From Takashimella koratensis (taxonomy: Eukaryota; Basidiomycota; Tremellomycetes; Trichosporonales; Tetragoniomycetaceae), in contig BCKT01000008.1 of assembly GCA_003116875.1 (NCBI GenBank), forward strand, positions 1,138,322-1,202,321: a stretch of 64,000 nt of DNA. The letters are read 5' to 3'. Position 1 is the stretch's first letter; every line of letters begins with the position of its first letter. Below the pieces are notes generated by a model. It saw nothing but the letters and a program-made list of their open reading frames with translations. It had not been told where the DNA came from and searched no databases. Positions 23,727 through 35,233 of this stretch are shown here, piece by piece. The translations under genes and the position numbers were made by a program.

Positions 23727-26700
23727 ATGTCGAAGTATAAAGTGTGAGTTTCCGTCGTCCCTTGTTTGCCGTCAGCATCTACCTCTGCCGAGCTTTCTTC
23801 AAGCTGACGGTATCCCTTTGCGAGGGTGACGGCAGAACACCATGTCGCCACTTTCTGCAAGGTCAATGTGCCTACGGGGACCGCTGCACCTTCATCCATG
23901 ATGGTGCCAGCCCCGGTTCGGCCTCTGTCAACCCCACACGCCAGCTTCCGTGTCATGCCCTAATGCGCGGGTCGTGCAACTTCGGCAGCACCTGCAAGTT
24001 CTCTCACGACCTCTCGGACCCAGCTGTACTGGCCAATGCCAACCCCGACGACTCTGCCAACGGCATCCCCAGGGGCAAAGTGCGCGAATGGGAACGCCTC
24101 GTCGACATCGAGCACCGCCGACCAATCAAGGATATCTCCAGCATCCGTCAATTCTTCGACCTTGGACTCGATCTCGTCAGCGGCGATATCGGTACCGCCC
24201 AACAGACCTTCAAGACCATCGGGTCAGACAAAGGACTTCCATTCATTATGCAGCTGATCGATCGCCTGCTGCCTACCCTCTCAAACACCGGCGAGAAATT
24301 TGATGCATGGACGCATATGGTCCGACCATTGTTTCTTATCGTGACCAAACCCGACATCATCGACTCGGCGGTGCTCGAACAACCGGTCAGCGCAGTCTTC
24401 ACTATGCTCTACGGCGTTGGCGGACAGAGGCTCGACAAGGCGTTCGACTTTGTCACAGTGCTTCTCCCACACTGGCCGAGCCTCGCTCGCGCCGGCTGCT
24501 CTCGAGTCTCAGCTGTGCACTTGTCGCTCAACGTCCTCTCCAAGATCCTCGAGTGCAGTACCGCCAACATCGTCGACGACAGGTTCCGCCGAATCGCCGA
24601 CAAGCTCGCAACCTACGTCGTGCAAACGGTTCTTGACGAGGACGAGTTGGACAGGCTCCAAGCCCAAAAGTACCTTGCATACATCCGCCGAAAGTTGGAT
24701 ATCGGCAACGCCATTCCACACACGAGCACCACCAGCAACCTTTCCGTCATCCGAGAGACGTTCGTGCTACGTCGAGACTTCCCGGGCCACCTATCCACGC
24801 AAGGACCGCGGCACACCAACGATCACGTCGAGATCACCAACATTGCGATTATGCCGACCTACGACGAAATCATGGCAGAGCGAGCCGAGTACCTCCCTAC
24901 CACCGACACGTCCCAGTGGCACATCCCCGGTCTCCGCGGTCGACTTGACAGAGAGTTTCGCTTGCTTCGCGAAGATGCAGTCGGTCAGCTTCGCGACGCC
25001 CTCCGTGAGGTGCTCAAGCACCTCCTCCAGCCAAACACCGCCATCGATCAGCCTCGTGATCAAGCTCGCACATACACATACGACCTGCCTGCGCTCTCTC
25101 ACCTCAAGTACAACAAGTACGGTGATCTCGAGATCCTCGTCCGCTGCATGCAGCCACCGGCCGTCCAGGATCTTTCAATCAGGGACCGACGAGACTGGTG
25201 GAAACACTCCAAGAGGCTTCAAGAAGGTTCCCTCGTCTGCCTCACCGACGACACCGAAGCGATTCTCTTCTGCGTGGTCTCTCGCGCAACGCTCCGGACG
25301 GGAGACGACAAGAAACACGCTACGAACGACGATCAAGATGACTCCTCAGAGGACGAGGACCTCCCTCCACCCTCACTTGCTGAAGATGCGACTCATCTCT
25401 GGGTCGTACTCACCCCCGTCGATCCCTCCGAGGCCAACATTCGCCTGGTGCTTCATTGGTACAAGGAACTTGCGACCTCGGCGTCCCGCAGCCTTGTCGA
25501 ATTTCCAGGCGTCATGCTTGCGTCATTCAAGTACACGCTCGAGGCGCTTCAGAAGAACTACCGCCGAGCCGACCTACCATTTGCCGATCTTATAGCCCCC
25601 GTGGAGGCCCACGGTGAAGTCCTCCCCATTGCCCTCCCTCGGTACAGTCGTCGAGCCGAATTCAGCTTCGATCTCTCTTGCATCACCCAGGATCGCGAAC
25701 TCTTCGACTTCTCGCCCCACCATCCACCCAGCCCAGAGACCATTTCCAGCCGGACTTCATTGGATCCCACGCAGGCGCAAGCACTCCATGACGCACTTCG
25801 AAGTGAGCTCGCTCTCATCCAGGGCCCACCGGGGACTGGGAAGAGCTTCACTGGGGAGAGCATCATCAGAGTGCTTGTGGCGAACAAGGCAGATCACGGA
25901 CTCGGCCCCGTCCTCTGTGTATGTTACACCAACCACGCCCTCGATCAGCTCCTCGAACATCTTCTCGACGCTGGGATCAAGCAAATCATTCGAATCGGCT
26001 CGCGATCCAAAGTCGACAGAATTCGAGACCTCAACCTCCGTGTCGTGGCGATGGCCGCAGAACGGACGAGGTCGGAGAAAATCGACCTGAAGAAACTCGA
26101 TAGCTCTCTTCACCAAGCGATCACGGAGACTAGAGAAATCCTATTCAACCTCTCGGTTTCGGACTCGCGAGCCATCAAGAACTATCTCAAGCGTCACAAC
26201 ATTGCACACTTCCAGCAGCTGTATGGCGACGACAACGACGAGTGGAAGCTCGTGACAAGTCGATCCGGATCGGTCCTTCGCGACTGGCTCCGTCGCGATG
26301 TGGTCTCGGAGTTCGAGGCACGTTCTGTCACCGAGCTCCAACTGGCTCGTGTTCACGAGATGACCAACGAAGAGCGACAAATGTTGTGTCGGCACTGGCT
26401 GGACCGGATCGCCGCGCCACTCATCGACGATCTCGTGGCGACGCAGCAAGAAATCACGGACAAGAAACGATCAAGGGACCTTGTTCGCCAAGACCTCGAC
26501 CTTCGCTGCCTTAACGACGCCGACGTGATCGGTGTAACAACGACCGGTCTGGCCCAGAACCTCGAGCTTCTTCGTAAACTCCGCTGCAAGATCATGTTGT
26601 GCGAAGAAGCCGGTGAAGTCCTCGAGCCCCATGTTCTCACTGCGCTTCTTCCCAACGTCGAGCACGCCATCTTGATCGGGGACCACCTGCAGCTCAAACC

Positions 26701-29700
26701 ACAGATCCAGAACTACGACCTTCAGAGCAACAATCCGAGGGGCAAGCAGTACTCGCTCGACGTGTCCCTGTTTGAGCGCCTGGTGGAACCGCACCACCCG
26801 TCCGATCCACGGGTGCCTTTCAATATTCTCGAGACCCAGCGCCGAATGCACCCCTCGATCTCAGCCCTGGTCCGCACGACGCTTTACCCACAGCTCAAAG
26901 ACGCCGACAACGTCACAAAGTATCCAAAAGTCGCGGGGATGCGCAATCGATTGTTCTGGTTCCACCACGAGCAGCTCGAGGACAGCGTTGCGGGGGACGA
27001 AGGGATGGTGACTTCTCGGTCCAACGCCTTCGAAGTCGAGATGACCGTCGCCCTCGTCTCGTACCTCGTCCGTCAGGGCACCTACGGGTCAGAGGATATT
27101 GCGGTCCTCACCCCGTACCTGGGACAGTTGCAAAAGCTCCGGAAGCGCATGGAGGGGATGTTTGAGATCGCCCTCAGCGACCGAGACCGCGCGGACCTCG
27201 AGGCGTTGGATACTGAAACCTCAACCGCAACAAACACGGTTCTTGGCCTAGCGCCGGTCACGAAGACGACTCTGTTGAGTAGCCTCCGCGTCGCTACGGT
27301 GGACAATTTCCAAGGCGAAGAGGCTAAAGTCATCGTCATTTCTCTCGTCCGAAGCAACTTGGACAACAGGTGCGGTTTTCTCAACACCCCCAATCGGATC
27401 AATGTCCTTCTCTCTCGAGCCAAACACGGGATGTACCTTCTCGGCAACGCGAATACGTACGATCCCGTGCCCATGTGGGGTACTGTGATCGACCTGTGCA
27501 AAGAAGGCGATAACTTTGGTACCCATCTGCAACTGCAGTGTTCTCGTCACCCGGACGTCTTGCTCCCGGTGAGCCAGCCCGACGACTTCGGTCGCGTCGC
27601 TCCAGAGAGCGGATGTACCCTTCGATGTGCATTGCGACTCGCTTGTGGTCATCAGTGCACCGGCAAGTGTCACTCGGATATGCTGCACAATACCGTCAAG
27701 TGCATCGAAGATTGTCATCGCGGTTTCCAAGGATGCGACCACCCGTGTCCGAACCGCTGCGGCGAGAGGTGCCCTCCTCGTTGCAAGCAGGTGCTGGTTG
27801 ATGATCGCCTCGTCCTACCCTGTGGTCACGACAAGTTCTCTCCCCTTTGCTGGGAATCTCAAGCCCTCGACACCGTCATCTGCTTCGAATTGGTCGAACG
27901 CGTCGTCCCGGGCTGCGAGCACACGGTCCAAGTCCCATGCCACGTCGATGTCACCGACCCAGCTTATCGATGCACCTCCACTTGCGGGACTATCAACACG
28001 GTCTGCGGACACCCTTGCAGAAGCAAGTGTCACGAGTGCCGACCCCGGATCGACGGCAAGATCGTTGAAAACCACGGGTTCTGTCAAGAGCCATGCGGTC
28101 GGGGCTTCAACACCTGTTAACATAACTGCACACGACCTTGTCATGGCGAATCGCCATGCGCTCCATGTGACGCCCCCTGCGAAACCCATTGCAGTCACTC
28201 AACCTGTAGCAAAAAGTGCCATGAACCGTGTGCACCGTGCGCAGAGGAAGACTGCGCGTCTCACTGCGCGCACTCAAAGTGCACAATGCCGTGAGTGGTT
28301 GTTCACTTGCTATAAGCTTGAATGTTGACCAAGAGAACACAGTTGTGCCGCCCCCTGCGACTGGGTTCCATGCTCGTATCGTTGCGACAAAATGCTTGAT
28401 TGTGGTCACCAGTGTGAGTTTGTGAACGGGTTTGATACTTCCTTGCAATCACCTACTGATTGGCTGTTGTTAGGTCCATCGCTGTGTGGTGAGACCTGCC
28501 CCGACCAAAAGTTCTGCCAGATCTGCTGTACCGACGATATCAAGAACAAAGTCGTCGACGTCATCGAATCGTTGACCTATGACACCGTCGATCTGAACGC
28601 GGATCCGTGCGTCTTCCCTCGGTGCGGCCACTTTTTCAACGTCACCACGATGGACGGGATGATGGACATGTCGGCGTACTACGACCTTGACGATAGGGGC
28701 TTTCCACGAGCTGTAAAGAACACAGCGTTGCCGTTCTCCATGGACGAAATCAAGGTTTGCCCGACCTGCCGAGCTTCGCTGCGAGATCTCTCTCGATACG
28801 GTCGGATCGTCCGCCGGGCGATGCTGGACGAAGCGACCAAGAGGTTTGTGGCGTCCTCTTACTCAAAATACATCAAGCTAAACGACCAGCTCATTTTCGA
28901 ACGGACCAAGCTCGAAGAGCAACCCCGAAAGGACGTGATGCTTGTTCGATCCGGCAACGGGACGTTGCGACTCTCCGGATCTCGCGAAAACAATCTCGTG
29001 CGCCTGAAACCAAGGGTCAACAAGCGGTACCACGGGCTCATCAAGCTGTGGAAGCAAATCAACGACTACACCAACCAAGTCAAGATCGAGGAGCAGCCGT
29101 TCCAGCGAGTCGCAGAAATTGTCAAGGATGCGAACCGACGACGCAAGACGGACGGTCAGTTCCACTACGACGAATCGCTCATTCAGATGGGCTGCTACCT
29201 CCGCGCGACGTTGTTGCTGCTTCATTGCGAGCACATCATCTACTCGGATCTCCTGGAACTCGTCCGAGACGGCCTGTTCGTCGAAACGTTGGGGATCAAC
29301 TTTACGCCTCAGCTCAAAGATTGTGAGGGTCTGATCAAGGGCTCGCAGGCGTCGTTGCGCCCTCGCGAAGAGGTCGACGGCCATTTGTACTACGCCCGGT
29401 TTTGCGTTCTTGCCCGCGCTTTCGAAGAAACGTCTCTTCACACCACCCTCACCTCTCCCCAGCCGTCGCCGTCGGCAAATCACAAACGATCCTCTCGAGA
29501 TGCTTGGAGGGACAAGGGACTCAGACACCTGGACTACGCCCGTGCGAGGCTCGACAGAAAATCATCGACAAAGAGAGCCAAGGACGATGTCAAGGCGATC
29601 GAGAATGCCCTCAAACACGAGACGTTTTATACTTCGTTCACTACCTCCGAGATGAAGCTTGTCGTCGCAGCGATGCGCAAAGAGTTTCGGGGAACAGGCC

Positions 29701-29885
29701 ACTGGTACACATGTGCCAAGGGCCACCCTTTCACCATCGGGGAGTGCGGTATGCCAGTAGAAACGGCTAGATGCCCAGATTGCGGGGCGTCGATCGGCGG
29801 AGAGAACCTCAGGCTCGACAGCGGTGTTAAACACGCGAGGGAGATCGAGACGCTCACGAGGGACACGGAATCGGTTCGGCTCTGA
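23727..29885 (+). CDS. ZNFX1/NFX1-type UPF1-like RNA helicase, interrupted by an in-frame TAA
   Basis: Homologues (ZNFX1; Hrr1 in fission yeast) act in small-RNA silencing and, in animals, antiviral sensing. A short first exon (MSKYK) leads to two CCCH fingers (PCRHFLQGQCAYGDRC, PCHALMRGSCNFGSTC). The superfamily 1 helicase core shows GPPGTGKS, NHALDQLLEHL, LCEEAGEVLEP, GDHLQLKPQ, QRRMHPSI, VDNFQGEEAKVIV and RINVLLSRAKHGMYLLGN. A cysteine-rich NFX1-type zinc-finger array follows (CGHQCTGKCHSD and similar). At 28118-28120 a TAA stops the frame inside this array, but the same frame continues with CHGESPCAPCDAPC and more fingers. After two introns (donors at 28291 and 28413) comes a long C-terminal domain ending in a CxxC pair (CPDCGAS). 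Very few introns compared with neighbours. Confidence 0.9.
28118..28120 (+). other. In-frame TAA inside the helicase zinc-finger array
   Basis: The codon follows ...RGFNTC and precedes HNCTRPCHG in the same frame. Cysteine and histidine spacing stays regular on both sides, so the stop interrupts otherwise intact coding sequence. Confidence 0.9.
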
Positions 29886-30746
29886 CGAGTCGACATCGAT
29901 AGTCACTTGGTCGACAACGAGGGAAGCGATTTTGCGCAAAAGATTGTGAAAGTGATGTGGGAGGGAAGAATGAAGGGTTGGCGTAGGCGATGAGAGGGTC
30001 AATGTTGGACGAAAGTCAAGATGTGACTATCAATGCGGCGAGAGGAGAAACCGAGGACACGCTAACATACACCATCATTCATCGATTCTTGATACGCGAG
30101 GCGCGAGGCGTGGATGCTGTGCTCGAAAAGACGACCAGCAGCCGAGGAAGCTGCCGTTGCTGCCATCATATCTATTTATTTTTTCGACCATCTGGTGCTT
30201 GCTGAGAGCGGAGAGCTGAGCGGAGACGGAACACAGCGTGGCGGTTCAAATACCATCTACCCATAACCTATTCCTAGTGCTAATTACCTATCGACCGTCG
30301 GCCTTGTCTATGCATTCCCATATTGTGTGTACCCTCTGCGTGGAATCGAGCTAGTCAAGTGGCACTGACCTCCCCATGGAGCAACGTCCAAGCTGCGGGG
30401 CTTGACCTCATTGCCACACCCAGGGACGCCATTAGCGTAACGGAGTACCCGGATCGCTCGCTTGATACCCAAGGACCATAGCGCCGTTCGGTCCCGTTGT
30501 CGCTCACGTATCGTCTCCGTCTCGGGTTCACACGGCGCTAAGCTCACCGAGTCCGAGGACGCCGATACTGTGTATGCAAAACGAGAGGCTGAGTCAAGCG
30601 ACTCCGAGTCACCATGAAAGCCTATATAAATCCACTTGACCATCTCACTTCTGGGACCCTCAGCAATCCAACCCAATCATATCAGTTTCTTCACCACGGT
30701 ATTCTCACAACTCTTACCTACCAGACCTAAAGGACCAACAGAAACC
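29886..30746. promoter_or_regulatory. Intergenic region and promoter of PPxY member 5
   Basis: TATATAAA at 30623-30630 lies 117 bases before the ATG. CCGAGTCCG at 30547-30555 also occurs upstream of member 6. No gene seen. Confidence 0.55.
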
Positions 30747-31535
30747 ATGGCCTTGGCTCGAGGACTACTTGACGCCCAGAACCCACCGGTTCGATACGAC
30801 GCTTATGGTAGCCCGTACGGTTACGCGCCTCCACGCAGTCTCTTGACTTCTGCCGTGACGTCGATCGCGTCCTCTGCTGGGGTCGGAAAGAACAAGTCAA
30901 ACACGAGTTCCAATGCCCAAGCGGCGAACAACTACACGCAGCCCGCTCAGCAGCAGCAGGCGTCGTACGTCGACCAGCCAAACACGTACGAAGAGAGAAG
31001 CGAGTCCGATTCTGAGGACGAGAGGGATATGAAGAAAGGAAGCAACAGGCGTCAGTACGATTCGGTAAGTTGATGATATTCTATAATAAGGCTCCTTCCC
31101 CCATTCTTGCTGACAGTTTTCTTCAACTCTATGTAGCCTCCTTCAGCACCCCCTGCGTACTCGGACCCAGCCCAGACCTCGTCTCGCAACGTGAACCCTC
31201 GGCCTTCTCCTCAACCCGTTCCCGACAACATGTACTCCCCGCGATACGCGGCGCCTCAGCAGAACGTGCGTTACGCCACTCCTGCACCGCCGCCCCCGCC
31301 GCCTCCGAGCGCTGCGTACGGCCCTGGTCCGTACTACGACAACCGCGACTACTATGGAAACGGACCATACGACCCGCGCGACCCATACGGACCCGGACCT
31401 TACCCGGGTCCTTACGCCGGTGGATACGCTGGTGGTCTCGGGTACTACGACCGCCGCTACGGAGGCGGGTATTATGGTCGCCGAGGACTAGGTATCGCCG
31501 GTCGTCGTGCAATGTTGTACGACAGGAGGTTCTGA
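30747..31535 (+). CDS. Gly/Tyr-rich protein with adjacent PSAP and PPxY motifs (cluster member 5)
   Basis: Not recognised; related to members 3 and 4. Two phase-0 exons (30747-31064, 31137-31535) give 238 residues. The first exon starts MALARGLLDAQNPP, has SLLTSAVTSIASSAGVGKNK, and ends in a Gln/Ser/Glu/Asp-rich part. The second exon opens PPSAPPAYSDP, which holds both a PSAP motif and an overlapping PPAY. In other proteins these short motifs recruit Tsg101/Vps23 (ESCRT-I) and Nedd4-type ligases. The rest is Pro/Tyr/Gly-rich (GPGPYPGPYAGGYAGG) with GLGYYDRRY near the end. No membrane helix or enzyme motif. Confidence 0.8.
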
Positions 31536-32229
31536 GTGCATCCGGGAGGAGAGAAGGTTTAGATGGTTTCAGATGTATAGATAGACTTCTTTTTCCATGT
31601 GTATACTGTAGGGTTTTAGAGTAGAGGAGAAGAGATGTACGATTTATTCTGTTCAAGGTGTTTGCACCTAAGGGCTTGCTGAGGATTATCTGCGAAGAAC
31701 GACTTGGGACTGGAAGCTGCATGCATGAAGAGGCTTGGATGTGACCAACAGGGGTCCTAGCATGCATTCCAGAGGGGAGGAACAGCCCCGAGTGAGTAAA
31801 GTCGAGCGGGTGAATGATGTCATTAACATTCCAGGCGCTCGGCGGAGTGGCACTGGTCGTCTTGGTCGGTAGGTCGGGTTTCCCGAGGACCGCCATACAA
31901 AAGGCGTCGGGGAAACCTGGCGGAGGTCGGGGGAGAGGGGAAGTGGCGCTAAGCCATCAGCGGTGCATCGGAACCGAGCGTTAGGTGATCCGGAGCTACT
32001 ACTAGTAGAGGTACGAGAGAGGCGGTGGAGCCCGATTGATACATGCATACCGCCGAGTCCGTCCCCTCGTGAAGGTATATAAAACCCAGCACGAGACCAT
32101 CCCAACAAGACCTAACCAACCGTTCTCAAGTCTCAGTGAACGCAACGACTACCCCTCTCAGCACATACCCACAAGACCAAACACTCCCTCTCAATTGCCC
32201 ACAACCCAACCACACGACCACGACCCACC
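31536..32229. promoter_or_regulatory. Intergenic region and promoter of PPxY member 6
   Basis: TATATAAAA at 32076-32084 lies 146 bases before the ATG. GGAACCGAGCG at 31970-31980 and CCGAGTCCG at 32053-32061 are shared with other promoters of the cluster. No gene seen. Confidence 0.55.
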
Positions 32230-32617
32230 ATGTCGACCGTCTCTACTATTACAGCTATCGCGCACCGCCATGCTCGTGCCGACGCACATCAATTCGGCCA
32301 GCCCCAGGCTCATCCAGACTTGTGGGGTCGTCCTCGACACGGGGAATTGTATCACCGACACTATGCCCAGGCATTTCGACAGGAGATGGCGGTGATCGAC
32401 CGTCAAGGTGGCTGGGTGAGTGCTTATTTTAAGTCAGAGACGAGTCTGGCGGAGAAAAAGTAATGGAAAGAGTAGGGATAGTAGAGGGAAGAAGTAGGGT
32501 ATCCGAAATTGAGATACTGACTGGGGATAGAATCCGTCATTGCAGGGTTCAGCCGGAGCGTATGGTGATTCAGTTTCATCTGGCGGGAAACTCGCTCGGC
32601 TCTTCAGACGCGGATAG
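32230..32617 (+). CDS. Short paralogue lacking the PPxY exon (cluster member 6)
   Basis: Not recognised. Two phase-0 exons (32230-32415, 32546-32617) give 85 residues. DLWGRPRHGELYHRHYAQAF matches the WGRPRRRGLLYTGVYE segment of member 4, which supports common ancestry. The second exon encodes only GSAGAYGDSVSSGG and a basic end (KLARLFRRG), with no PPxY and no Gly/Tyr-rich tail. It may be a truncated relative or a distinct small protein. The strong TATA box suggests it is transcribed. Confidence 0.65.
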
Positions 32618-32733
32618 AGAAGCACGCTTTTAGTTCAAATCGAGAGCCACACTACCTTCGTTGTATGTATGTAACTATATGATCAGATACCATGTATATG
32701 CTCATGGTATGGCGCTCAACCAGCAGGTTACGT

Positions 32734-34995
32734 CTATGCCCACTGCCCTCTGACCTCACCCTGCCCGACCATAGTCCACCCCCACCTCTCCTCTCCAACT
32801 TCCCACTTCTCCTCCTCTCCCTCGCTATCCTTTACCTTATGTTTCTCTTCTTTAGCCTCATCATTCACTTCAGCCCCAAAGAACGGCGCCACGCTCGTTC
32901 TCACCACCCCTCGAAACATCTCTGCCAACTGTGGTCGTAATTTCATCCCACTTTGATGAAAGTCTGGCGAAGCGTTAAATTCGAGCAGTGTCACCCGGGG
33001 CGAAGGAAGCGATGTTGATGTCTTGACATCAGGTGGGAAGGATAGCATCAAATCCACGCCAAAGATCTGGGTGAGGTATGAGCTTCGCACTTTTGTCTCT
33101 AGCGATGAAGCTCCGTATGAACCGACTCACCTCGAAAGCATTGGGAACAAGTTGCAATCCGAAACTTCCACATTCTGCACCGGCTTTTACAGCCTCCGCA
33201 ACGACCTCTCCCACTTTCCTATACGTCTCCTCTAACCACTCATTGTCCACTTTCCCAACCTCCTCGTACTTCCCCTCCCCGCTGTCACTCTCTCCTTCCC
33301 CAGACGCTAGTGTCAACGCCGTCTCACCTTCCAAGTCCCAGAAGAGCCGAACTAGGTGTTCTGGGGGTGCAAGCGCGCCGTACGCGTCTGTCTGGAGACA
33401 AGTGTTGGTCAAATGTGGCCGGAGGTCAAGACCGTTGATACCCGAGGTAAGTTCAGAGTCGGACGCAGAATTGAAAGTAAGGTGGGAAGAAGAGGAAGGA
33501 GAACGAGGAGAGGTGTATGCGGACCCAGAGAAGAGAGCGAGCATGGTATGTGCCAGGTGCACGGTGTACCCGCCTGTTACGAGGACGTATGCGCGGAGGT
33601 GGAACTGTTCGTTTCGAATCAGCAGCCAGGCAAGTAAAATATTGGTCTGGTCGAGAATAAACAAGATGGATATTGAAAGAGACATACTTTGTATCCTTGA
33701 AGAGAAGAAGTCGAGGGATCAATATCGAACAACATTGGATGAGGGAGGTACTCCTACCGCCCAGTCAATAGAGCTCATATCATTTCAACGCAGAGCGGGA
33801 CAACTCACTTGAATGACAAAATGGCGAAGGTGGGAAGTCATCACACCTGTCCCTTCGTCCTCGTCCTCATCATTTTCGTGATCAGCCATAGCTACAGCAG
33901 CTAACTTGGCGGATATCCGCGACTCCATTGCGTCTCCATCTTCGTCGTTCTCTTCCTCGTCGTCATCCTCATCATCCTCTTCGTCGTCCGAAGGCGGCTC
34001 AAAACTCTCAAAGATTGCTCGCCTACTGATCAGCACCTCTCTAGCACCCAGTCCCGCAGATCGACTTCCACCTCTGTTTAACAACCCTAAAACACAACCC
34101 TAAAACAACCAACTCACAGTTCCTCCTCTGTCGAGAACATCCTAATCCCCTGCGCTCTATCCGCAAAACCCGGTTTCAAGATAAACCACCTGTGTTTGGT
34201 TATTTTCAGCTATATTTTCCCTCGTCAGGTGGGTTTCAGCTTACCTCTTCTCCTCCTCGTTTAAATCGAGGTTGGACGAAAGCGCATCGGCAAGTTCGTA
34301 TAGGTCATCTAAGAGAAGTTCGTCGAGTTCATCTGCGAATTGAATATCGACAACCCAACCTTCTGGAACTCCACCTCCTTCCCACTTCCCAATCCCTTCT
34401 CCACTTCCCTGACCAACTGCCTCCCCTAGCTCCCCCGCTCCTGCGGCAGGCACCCAGCGGTACCTCTCCAACACCGTCTTCGCGCCCCTGTGCCGCGCCT
34501 TGGCGACGTACTCGGCAATAGTCGTGTGTAATTGATGTTTCCGGATCAAAGCCTTTCGGTAGACGTATGAGCTCGTGAGGAAGTCTGACGGGCGGGCATG
34601 GGGTAAAGTGAAAGTCAGGAGGTCGTAGTCGGCCCTATGTGGGTGTTCAGCTTTGGGTCAACGTTAGATATACAGATGGAGTTGTAGAGAATAGAGAAGA
34701 GCTGAGACCTGGAGACGGAGAGAGAAGAGGATGACTATTTGTAGGGTATCGTGATGACAGTTGAGATGATCGCCGACTGGGTTAGGACTCACCATTGTAG
34801 CTGCGGCGGGGCGTCTTCTTCAGGCGGCACGAGCGTGATCGAGATACTCGGCAAGACAGCGACGAGGGCAGAGACAAGCAAGGTTTGGGTATATGGGGAC
34901 GGGAAAGAGACGAACGCCGTGAGTGGGCCAGAGGAGACGGACGGCGCGGACGGCGCGGACGGTCTCGAGGCAGTAGCTGTCAAAGACTCGGTCAT
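32734..34995 (-). CDS. Tubulin-tyrosine ligase (TTL) domain protein, Pby1-like
   Basis: TTL-domain proteins have an ATP-grasp fold. In yeasts one such protein, Pby1, associates with mRNA decay bodies. From the ATG at 34995 the exons read a Ser/Pro/Thr-rich start, then a region with WFILKPGFADRAQGIR (ATP-binding loop), an acidic insert (DDEEDDEDDDEEENDEDGD) and HLRAYVLVTGGYTVHLAHTM. HLTNTCLQTDAY and IFGVDLMLSFPPDVKTS follow, then VTLLEFNASPDFHQSG. These are the standard TTL core motifs in order. The C-terminus after 33000 is Glu/Lys-rich. Short introns break it in several places. Substrate is unknown; the Pby1-like name is inferred from the overall layout, not proven. Confidence 0.82.
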
Positions 34996-35233
34996 GCTCG
35001 TATCTGACCTTTGTAGGGGTTTGGTAAGTGTATCGAGGCGAGAGTAACCAGCTTAAAAAAGCGATCATGAAAAGTGGAGGCGAGGACCAACTTGGTTTGA
35101 TTTCAGCCACACCCCGTGTTCCGTTCCTCCCCTCGCTTTCTATTCGATTTCAGGCTCAGTTTGTCAATGTAAACGCCTTTGCTTGATTCGCTTTGCCCAT
35201 GTCCATCCATCCTCACTTTGCTCATTCATCACC

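Noticed and set aside
24417..25595. Second open frame of 392 codons inside the helicase
   Set aside because: Overlaps the recognised helicase frame in another phase and is Ser/Arg-rich noise.
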